From Clostridia bacterium (GTDB lineage: Bacteria; Bacillota_E; SLMV01; PUMD01): DNA of 9,566 bases. The stretch covers positions 1-9,566 of the forward strand of contig SKXF01000030.1 of assembly GCA_007128555.1 (NCBI GenBank). The letters run 5' to 3'. The stretch's first letter is position 1. Each line of letters starts with the position of its first letter. The position numbers and the translations under genes are program-made. The notes under the pieces were generated by a model. It was given only the letters and a program-made list of their open reading frames with translations. It had not been told where the DNA came from and searched no databases. This document shows positions 1 to 6,146 of this stretch, in pieces.

Positions 1-2116
1 GGATCGTACCCGTTCGCCCCAGGGAGGTAACCTGGACCCTGCATCCCGGGCGGAGCCGATCCACATCAGCCGGCACGGTCTCCGGAGCCCTGGCAGCCCG
101 TTCATCTTTCGGCGCCCTGGGTGCGTGATCATCATCCTGCAGTTCATCAAGGCGCGATACGGTCCGGCCCTGTAGCGAGTTCAACAGCGCCCGCAGGGAT
201 TCTGAACGCTTCAGTACGTCCTCTGCATCCGGGGCATCGTCTGGGCCGGACTCGCCTTCGTTGATGCGAAAACCCTTTTTCATCTTCGCAGCCAGGTCAT
301 GGATCTCTCGCAGGAGGATCCTCGATTCCTCTCGTGCTGCATCCACGATATCCCGGGCCTCACGTCGCAACTCCTCGACGACCTTTAACTGCTGATCCCT
401 AATCTTCTTCTCGCGAACGGCTGCACGTTCTCGCAGCAACCTCGCATCTCCGGCCTCGATCTCGGCCTCCCGGCGCCGCAACGACCACGCCTTGCGATCC
501 GCCTCCATGGCAGCAATGAGGTCCTCAACACTCCCCTCCTCATCGGATAGAAGCGAACGTGCATCCGTGATCAGTTCATCCGGCATTCCCAACCGGCTCG
601 CGATCTCGAGGGCATTGCTCCGACCGGGCAACCCGGTATTCAGGTGATAGGTGGGAGAAAGGGTCTCGACGTCGAACTCCATGCTCGCATTTTCCACACC
701 ATCGAGGCGATAGGCAAAGGTCTTGAGGCGGCTGTAATGGGTGGTTGCCATGGTCCTGACCCTCGCAGCGTGGAGCTGTTTCAGGATCGCCATGGCCAGG
801 GGAGCTCCCTCAGACGGATCGGTACCTGCACCGAGTTCGTCCAGGAGGACCAGTGCCTGGCAGTCGGCCAGTTGCACGATGGGGATCACGTTGCGCATGT
901 GGGACGAAAACGTACTGAGATTCTGGGCGATGCTCTGCTCGTCGCCAATGTCGCAGTAAACGCGGGAGAACACACCCACATCGCTTCCCTCATCGCAGGG
1001 CAAATGCAGCCCTGCCTGGCACATCAAGACCATCAGACCCACCGTCTTCAGTGTCACGGTCTTGCCCCCGGTATTGGGCCCGGTGATCACCAGGGTGTCA
1101 AACTCCCTGCCCACCTCAACATCAATCGGAACCACATCACCGGACAACAGCGGATGACGGGCCTTCTTGAGATAGACATACGGTTCAGCATTGGTGTGGG
1201 GCTTCACCGCATCCGTCTCCTCGGCCATGCTGGCCCTGGCATAAATGAGATCCAGCTCCGCCAGCACCTCCTGCTCCGTTCGAAGCCCCTCAACATTGTG
1301 ATGGACCATCTCGCTCAGCTCGGTGAGAATCCGGTGAACTTCGCGTTCTTCTTCGGACTTCAGATGTTGAATCTCGTTGTTGAGGTCCACTGCCACCTGC
1401 GGCTCCACGAAGACCGTGGCCCCGCTCGAGGACTGGCCGTGGACAATGCCTCCGATCCTCCTGCGGTGCTCCTGTTTGACCGGAAGCACAAAACGACCGT
1501 TGCGCTGAGTCACGATCGGCTCCTGCAGGTAATCCCGGTTCGCCGATCCGGTGGCCATGCTTTCGAGCCGATGGCGAAGGCTATCTGCCCGGGCTCGAAG
1601 TCCGCGCCGGATCCGGGCGAGATCTCCACTGGCATTGTCTGCGACATCCCCCTGGTCGTTTATGCAGCGCTCAACTTCCTTTTCGAGTCGGGATGATGGC
1701 TCCAAGTCCTCGATCAGTTCGGCCAGGAGGGGTGCCGCCTCGGCCCTCGATGACAGGAACTTCTTGAGATTACGGGCAGCCCGCACGCAGTCCGTCGTGA
1801 GCAGGAGTTCCTCCGGCGACAGAACACCTCGCTTCTCTGCCCGCCGGAGGATCCCGGCAAGATCGTGAATGCCCCCAAGGGGGATGCTCGAACGCGCCAT
1901 CAGGGTGCGCATCTGGGCCGTCTGTTCCAACAGGCGGTCCACGGTCTCCAGGTCACCGGCTGGCAGAAGGTCATCCACCCGTTTGCGTCCCAGCTCACTG
2001 CTTGCACGCTCCCCAAGGCGCTCCCTGATCTCGTAGAAACCGAGGTGAACGTACGCATACTCCCTCAGGTCCGCCTCGTCCGGCAGATCATAGCCCTCGA
2101 CAACCCTTTGCTGCAT
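1..2116 (-). CDS. mutS2: Endonuclease MutS2 (3' end cut by window edge)
   Basis: MutS2 is an ATPase of the MutS superfamily. In studied bacteria it acts on branched DNA (recombination control) or on collided ribosomes, not in mismatch repair. 705 codons are visible and the frame runs off the left edge. The core opens with the MutS2-type clamp region; around residues 230-260 is the HGQSSSGATVFVEP motif. The ATPase follows: Walker A GPNTGGKT at 346-353, the STFSSHM motif near 400, Walker B LVLLDE ending at D426/E427, and the ATTHY motif at 457-461. A charged coiled-coil stretch comes next (about 530-620), then an acidic low-complexity linker. A KOW-like segment (LRPGCRVQV onward, 688-705) reaches the edge. 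B. subtilis MutS2 is about 785 residues, so the missing part should be the Smr nuclease domain; I cannot confirm it is present. The start is ATG at 2116, sharing one base with the polX stop (TGATG), with GGGAGGT about 9 nt upstream inside polX. Translational coupling to polX is therefore likely. Confidence 0.96.
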   Translation of the reverse strand, partial: MQQRVVEGYDLPDEADLREYAYVHLGFYEIRERLGERASSELGRKRVDDLLPAGDLETVDRLLEQTAQMRTLMARSSIPLGGIHDLAGILRRAEKRGVLSPEELLLTTDCVRAARNLKKFLSSRAEAAPLLAELIEDLEPSSRLEKEVERCINDQGDVADNASGDLARIRRGLRARADSLRHRLESMATGSANRDYLQEPIVTQRNGRFVLPVKQEHRRRIGGIVHGQSSSGATVFVEPQVAVDLNNEIQHLKSEEEREVHRILTELSEMVHHNVEGLRTEQEVLAELDLIYARASMAEETDAVKPHTNAEPYVYLKKARHPLLSGDVVPIDVEVGREFDTLVITGPNTGGKTVTLKTVGLMVLMCQAGLHLPCDEGSDVGVFSRVYCDIGDEQSIAQNLSTFSSHMRNVIPIVQLADCQALVLLDELGAGTDPSEGAPLAMAILKQLHAARVRTMATTHYSRLKTFAYRLDGVENASMEFDVETLSPTYHLNTGLPGRSNALEIASRLGMPDELITDARSLLSDEEGSVEDLIAAMEADRKAWSLRRREAEIEAGDARLLRERAAVREKKIRDQQLKVVEELRREARDIVDAAREESRILLREIHDLAAKMKKGFRINEGESGPDDAPDAEDVLKRSESLRALLNSLQGRTVSRLDELQDDDHAPRAPKDERAARAPETVPADVDRLRPGCRVQVTSLGRTGTI

Positions 2117-3837
2117 CAGTTCTGGACCTCCCGCTGCAACCGTGATGTGAATCGTTTCCGGATCTCCGAGGCCGGAGACCCGTTCAAGAGATCCCCTGCA
2201 CGGCACCACCCCTTGCGCGCGCAATCCACGCCGTATCGGATCATGTCCAACCCATCCCGGGAATGGGCATCGGAGTTGACCACCAGGGCCACCCCCAGCT
2301 CCCGTGCCCTACGCACCCAGCGCCAGGGGAGATCCAGCCGATCCGGAGAGGAGTTGATCTCCACTGCCGTACCGCTGTCCCTGCAAACCTGCAGAAGTTT
2401 CTCCAGATCCGGTGTCTCCGGGTGACGGCTGCTGAGAAGCCGTCCCGTTGGATGAGCAATGATGTCCACGGCAGGATCCCTCGCGGCCCGGACCAATCGA
2501 TGCGTCATCTTCTCTGAGCTGCCTCTGAGTCCCGTGTGGACAGCGGCAATGACCACGTCCAGGCCATGCAGAACCTCGTCAGGAAGGTCCAGCGATCCGT
2601 CGGCACCAATCTCCACCTCGACACCGTGTAGCAGGCAGAATCCCGGGTTGCTCTTCCTCACCGAGCGGATCTCCTTCGCCTGCTTCCTGAGCCTGGCAGC
2701 ATCCAGTCCCCTCACCACCGGAAGGGAATGGGAATGGTCCGTGATCGCCAGGTACTGCAAGCCCCTTTGCTGAGCCGCTGTGACCATGTCCTGTACCGAC
2801 GCGGCGCCATCGCTCCACTCGGTGTGGCAGTGCAGGTCGCCGCGCAGGTCCCCTGGCCTGACCAGCCGGGGCAACGTCCCCACCAGGGCGGCATCCACCT
2901 CGTCCCCCCACTCCCTCAGTTCCGGGGCGATAAGTGGTAGTCCCAGCCCGCGATAGATCTCCTCCTCGGAGGCACCCCCGGGGAACTCCCCACATCGATA
3001 GCCAAGGGCCTCCAGGCGCTCCACGTGGGCCATGGAACCCGTCAGGCAGACCATGGCCTCTCCGGCTGCCTCCGGTGGGACACAGTGGACCAGGCAGGTC
3101 ACGTCGCTTTCCAGGAGCAGCTCAAAATGGAGCCACGGTGATCGTCCCGGGGAAGGCATCGGCCGGACCTCCCGGATCCACAGCAGCTCCTCCAGGGCGA
3201 GGTCCTCGATACAGCCGTCGAATCCTGATACCACGAGCAGTTCCAACTGCCCGATCATCTCAGACCTGCGGCGAAGAGAGCCCACCGGAAACGCATCTTC
3301 TATGGCGTTGTGTGAAGCCAGGGATTCGGCCAGGCTCGTAGCAATCCCATCCGCCCAGTCCAGGGTCAGGCCCCCATGGTCCCTTCTCTTTTCGAGACTA
3401 TTAAGTATGCCCAGCTCTCGGCGGGCCCCCATACCAGGAACCTGGCGCAGCCGTCCCTCACGGGCCGCACCCTCGAGTTCATCGAGGGTGGACACCCCCA
3501 GCTCCTGGTGTATCAGGGCAGCGGTTTTGAGGCCCAGGCCCTGAACCTGCAGGAGATCCAGGACCGATATCGGAACCTTCTCCGCCAGGCGCTCCAGGTG
3601 CTCACACCGCCCGGTGCAGGCAATCTCCAGGGCCTTGATCGCCAGGGCCGGTCCAACCCCGGCAATGCTCTGCAAATCATCCTCCTCGAGAAGCGCATCA
3701 AAGCGTTCTTCCACGTTCCGTATGTTTCGCGCAGCCCTGCGGTAAGCGTAGGACTTGTGCGGTTCAATCCCAGAGATCTCCGACAGATCTGCAATCTGCT
3801 CAAAGACGTGAGCTACGGCCCGGGCCTTCCAGTTCAT
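2116..3837 (-). CDS. polX: PolX-family protein: degenerate polymerase domain plus intact PHP phosphoesterase domain
   Basis: 573 residues, the usual length for bacterial PolX (YshC type). Residues 1-150 carry helix-hairpin-helix motifs (IAGVGPALAIKAL 58-70, VQGLGLKTAALIH 98-110, VPGMGARRELGIL 133-145) for DNA binding. The nucleotidyltransferase domain keeps GSLRR (186-190) and TGSMAH (266-271). Where the family has GDxD with two catalytic aspartates, this protein has GQLE (196-199). The third aspartate, expected before the VPPE motif, aligns with Leu249. Polymerase activity is therefore predicted to be lost. The C-terminal PHP domain (about 334-545) looks complete: H336, H338, D343, H368, E407/E409, H434, H462, E493 and the NSDAH motif with D523/H525. 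That site supports a metal-dependent 3'-5' exonuclease or AP-endonuclease-like activity. The ATG overlaps the zapA stop (ATGA), with GGGGAG 7 nt upstream. It is coupled to mutS2 downstream, suggesting a role in DNA repair. Family assignment is firm; loss of polymerase activity is inferred from residues alone. Confidence 0.95.
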   Translation of the reverse strand: MNWKARAVAHVFEQIADLSEISGIEPHKSYAYRRAARNIRNVEERFDALLEEDDLQSIAGVGPALAIKALEIACTGRCEHLERLAEKVPISVLDLLQVQGLGLKTAALIHQELGVSTLDELEGAAREGRLRQVPGMGARRELGILNSLEKRRDHGGLTLDWADGIATSLAESLASHNAIEDAFPVGSLRRRSEMIGQLELLVVSGFDGCIEDLALEELLWIREVRPMPSPGRSPWLHFELLLESDVTCLVHCVPPEAAGEAMVCLTGSMAHVERLEALGYRCGEFPGGASEEEIYRGLGLPLIAPELREWGDEVDAALVGTLPRLVRPGDLRGDLHCHTEWSDGAASVQDMVTAAQQRGLQYLAITDHSHSLPVVRGLDAARLRKQAKEIRSVRKSNPGFCLLHGVEVEIGADGSLDLPDEVLHGLDVVIAAVHTGLRGSSEKMTHRLVRAARDPAVDIIAHPTGRLLSSRHPETPDLEKLLQVCRDSGTAVEINSSPDRLDLPWRWVRRARELGVALVVNSDAHSRDGLDMIRYGVDCARKGWCRAGDLLNGSPASEIRKRFTSRLQREVQN

Positions 3838-4154
3838 CTTCCCTCTCCCCTGGCCTCGCCCCGGTCACCTCGCCGCATTGGAATAACCGCGTCCTCATTG
3901 TTGCGCTTCTTCTCATACTCCTCCTCGAGCATCTTCACCACGCGATCATACCGTTCCTGGATCTCAAGATACTCCTCAGCCAGGTTCAAAGCGGTAAGCA
4001 CCGCCACCCGAGTCACATCCATGTTGGGCGCCATTTCAGAGACCTCTTTCATGCGGTAGTCCACCTCCCGTGCCACTCGCCGAAGGTGTGTCACCGGCTT
4101 GTCCCCGCGCAAAATGTAGGATCGGCTGAATATCTCCATCTTCACTTCACTCAT
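3834..4154 (-). CDS. zapA: Cell division protein ZapA
   Basis: A small protein (106 residues from the ATG) of the ZapA family, which binds FtsZ in the cytoplasm and stabilises the Z-ring. The N-terminal part matches the family: a short beta segment MEIFSRSYILRGD (6-18), then a helix with VAREVDYRMKEV (27-38), then the conserved VAVLTALNLAEEYLE stretch (50-64). The latter runs into a charged dimerisation coiled coil to about residue 85. The last 20 residues (from about EDAVIPMRR) are Arg/Gly-rich and look disordered. It sits in the pheT-zapA-polX-mutS2 context known from Bacillus and overlaps polX by 4 nt (ATGA). The start is uncertain. ATG at 4154 gives a normal family N-terminus but has no good Shine-Dalgarno, while an in-frame CTG at 4184 does. 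An in-frame TGA lies just upstream of that CTG, which caps any extension at 10 residues. Confidence 0.9.
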   Translation of the reverse strand: MSEVKMEIFSRSYILRGDKPVTHLRRVAREVDYRMKEVSEMAPNMDVTRVAVLTALNLAEEYLEIQERYDRVVKMLEEEYEKKRNNEDAVIPMRRGDRGEARGEGR

Positions 4155-4190
4155 ATTCGCAGGGGAAACCTCGCGGCTCCCCAGTCGTCA

Positions 4191-4198
4191 CCTCCCCC
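4191..4198 (-). promoter_or_regulatory. Shine-Dalgarno upstream of zapA, best spaced for a CTG codon
   Basis: The minus strand reads GGGGGAGG, an almost perfect anti-16S match and the strongest such site in the 62-nt gap between the ABC-F gene and zapA. It lies 6 nt before an in-frame CTG (4184-4182), but about 36 nt before the ATG at 4154, which is too far for direct use. Either zapA begins at CTG, adding ten residues, or the site serves a short overlapping frame, or initiation at the ATG is weak or coupled. I cannot decide from sequence alone. Confidence 0.5.
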
Positions 4199-4216
4199 GT
4201 CCAGTCTATACCGTTT

Positions 4217-6127
4217 CTACGAACCCTCGCGACGTTCCTCCACATCCCTGGCAGTATCCTCCCACCTCTGGTACAAAACCCGCAACCGCTCCTGCACGGT
4301 TTCGAACGCGTCGGTCAGTTCCTTTCCCCGCCCCCCGGCGTAAGAATCCGGGTCGCCGAGACGATCCCCCAGCCGAAGTCCCTCCTCCTCCAGGACCTGG
4401 ATCTCCTCCTCGATCTCGGACAGGCCCGGTCCAACCGGTTTCTTCCCCCGGGTCCTGCGTGTTCGGCGAACATCAGGGGATCGGGTGGATGCAGAAGGTG
4501 CTCTGCCTGGGCGCTCGGCGGTTTTCCGGGCCTGCATCGTCTGCCGATAAAGGGAATAATTGCCCTCAAAAGCCTCCAACTCCCCCGCCTCAAGGATCCA
4601 GAGTTTCGTCGCAACCCGGTCAATGAAGTAGCGATCATGACTGACAAAGATCACCGTGCCCGCGTACGCCTCGAAGGCACGCTCGAGATCCCTCCGGGCC
4701 TCCAGGTCCAGGTGGTTCGTCGGTTCATCAAGGACCAGAAGAGAAGCATTCCCGAGGGCGATCTGGGCAAGAAGCAGTCGGCTGCGCTCGCCGCCGCTGA
4801 GATCTGAAACGCGGGTAAAAACGTCCTCATCCCAGAAGCCATACCGGGCCAGGTATTCCCTGGCCTGGTGCAGGTTCAGCGAACGACTCGAATACATCTC
4901 CTGCAACACCGTGGACTCGTCGTCTGGACCGGATAGGTCCTGGGGGAAGTACTCCCAGGTGACCCCCGTGCCCCAGTTAACCTGCCCCTCGTCCGGTTTG
5001 GCCTGGCCCAGAAGCACGCGCAGAAGGGAGGTCTTCCCCGAACCGTTGGGACCAATCAGGCCGATGCGGTCTCCACGGAAGACACGCAATCGAGTATCCT
5101 TGCAGAGGGTCAGATCCCCTCTTCGAACCGTCAGGCCGTCCGCCTTCAGGACCTCGCGGCCGCTTCGACGGCTCAGGGGAAACTCCACGCGCATCCCCCC
5201 GCGATAGTCCGGTGGGTGAACCATCTTCTCCATGCGGTCCAGCCTCTTCTGTCTGCTCTGAGCCTCCCGGTAACGCTGGCCAGCCCGGTACCGATTGATG
5301 AAGGACTCCAGGCGCTCGATCTCCTCCTGCTGCCGCTCATAGGCCTGGATCTGTTGGAGACGCCTCTGCTCCCGCCCCTGCAGGTAGCCCGTGTAATTCG
5401 TGCTGTACTGCTCCACCCGGCCGCGGTGGACCTCGAGGATCTCCGTCGCCACACGGTCAAGGAAGTAACGATCGTGGGACACGACCATCACCGCTCCTTT
5501 GTGGCGGACCAGGTAGTCCTCCAGCCACTCCGCGGAAGCAAGATCCAGGTGGTTTGTGGGTTCATCCAACAGCAGCAGATCGGGAGACGCCAGCAGGAGC
5601 TTGGCCAGCGCCAGGCGCACCCTCTCTCCTCCGGAAAAGCTCCCCACCTGTCGCTCGAGGTCCTCCCCGGAAAACCCGAGACCCGCCAGGGCCTCCCGTG
5701 CCCTGGCCTCCTTGTCATAACCACCGCGGTCCTCGTAAGACGTCATCAGCGCCCCGTAGCGGTTCATGAGACGCTGTCGCTCATCCTGGTCGACATCCCG
5801 GGACATCTCCTCTTCCATCTGCCGCATCCTTTGCTCCATCTGAACCAGGTCACCGAAGGACTCCATGGCCACATCGATGGCCCGCTGCTCCTTCTCAAAG
5901 ACAGGGTCCTGGTCGAGCGTAGCGATCGAGGGTTCGCCAATCGGGGTGACCTTTCCCTCGTCGGCCTGCAGGTCACCGTTGACCAGGCGCAAAAGCGTGG
6001 TCTTGCCCTCACCGTTCTGGCCCACGACGCCAATTCGGGCATCTCCTCCCACGGTGAAGGAAACATCCCGGAATATGGGCTCTCCGGCAAAATACTTCGC
6101 TACAGAACTCACCCCAAGTACGGTCAC
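4217..6127 (-). CDS. ABC-F family ATPase (YdiF/Uup-like translation factor)
   Basis: 636 residues with two ATP-binding cassettes in one chain and no membrane segments, as expected for ABC-F proteins, which bind the ribosomal E site and adjust stalled or initiating ribosomes. Cassette 1: Walker A GQNGEGKTT (36-44), signature SFSGGE (163-168), Walker B LLLLDEP (184-190), H-loop SHDR (217-220). Cassette 2: Walker A GPNGSGKTS (359-367), signature LSGGE (443-447), Walker B LLVLDEP (463-469), SHDR (496-499). Both Walker B motifs continue as TNHLD and keep the catalytic Glu (E189, E468). The linker at about 245-320 is a charged helical pair with FINRYRAGQRYREAQSRQKRL, resembling the P-site-tRNA-interaction region of the YdiF/Uup-type group. 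An Arg-rich linker (about 541-563) precedes a C-terminal coiled coil (569-632), as in Uup. I chose GTG at 6127 because GGAGG lies 7 nt upstream and the N-terminus fits the family. No antibiotic-resistance role can be inferred; the exact subfamily is uncertain. Confidence 0.93.
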   Translation of the reverse strand: MTVLGVSSVAKYFAGEPIFRDVSFTVGGDARIGVVGQNGEGKTTLLRLVNGDLQADEGKVTPIGEPSIATLDQDPVFEKEQRAIDVAMESFGDLVQMEQRMRQMEEEMSRDVDQDERQRLMNRYGALMTSYEDRGGYDKEARAREALAGLGFSGEDLERQVGSFSGGERVRLALAKLLLASPDLLLLDEPTNHLDLASAEWLEDYLVRHKGAVMVVSHDRYFLDRVATEILEVHRGRVEQYSTNYTGYLQGREQRRLQQIQAYERQQEEIERLESFINRYRAGQRYREAQSRQKRLDRMEKMVHPPDYRGGMRVEFPLSRRSGREVLKADGLTVRRGDLTLCKDTRLRVFRGDRIGLIGPNGSGKTSLLRVLLGQAKPDEGQVNWGTGVTWEYFPQDLSGPDDESTVLQEMYSSRSLNLHQAREYLARYGFWDEDVFTRVSDLSGGERSRLLLAQIALGNASLLVLDEPTNHLDLEARRDLERAFEAYAGTVIFVSHDRYFIDRVATKLWILEAGELEAFEGNYSLYRQTMQARKTAERPGRAPSASTRSPDVRRTRRTRGKKPVGPGLSEIEEEIQVLEEEGLRLGDRLGDPDSYAGGRGKELTDAFETVQERLRVLYQRWEDTARDVEERREGS

Positions 6128-6133
6128 AACTCA

Positions 6134-6139
6134 CCCTCC
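6134..6139 (-). promoter_or_regulatory. Ribosome binding site deciding the GTG start of the ABC-F gene
   Basis: The minus strand reads GGAGGG in the 19-nt gap after the pheT stop. The GGAGG core ends 7 nt before the GTG at 6127, which supports GTG as the initiation codon. The only nearby ATG (6145-6143) lies upstream of the site and so cannot use it. Confidence 0.8.
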
Positions 6140-6146
6140 ACTCATC

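Noticed and set aside
644..1696. A long plus-strand open frame (350 codons) opposite mutS2.
   Set aside because: The minus strand here reads without a break as the MutS2 ATPase core, with all expected motifs. The plus-strand translation has no recognisable domain and is a codon-bias shadow common in GC-rich genes.
4160..4181. Small inverted repeat GGGGA...TCCCC just upstream of the zapA ATG, a possible hairpin or terminator.
   Set aside because: The stem is only about 5 bp with a loop of 11-12 nt and no following T run on the transcribed strand. It does not qualify as a terminator, and I see no riboswitch-like architecture.
4205..4210. TATAGA on the minus strand in the ABC-F to zapA gap, a possible -10 element for a zapA promoter.
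   Set aside because: There is no TTGACA-like hexamer at 16-18 nt upstream, and a single six-base match in a 62-nt gap is weak. Kept only as a place to look for a transcription start.
4155..4216. 6S RNA (ssrS), which lies next to zapA in many proteobacteria.
   Set aside because: The gap upstream of zapA is only 62 nt, and zapA overlaps polX downstream, so there is no room for a roughly 180-nt RNA.
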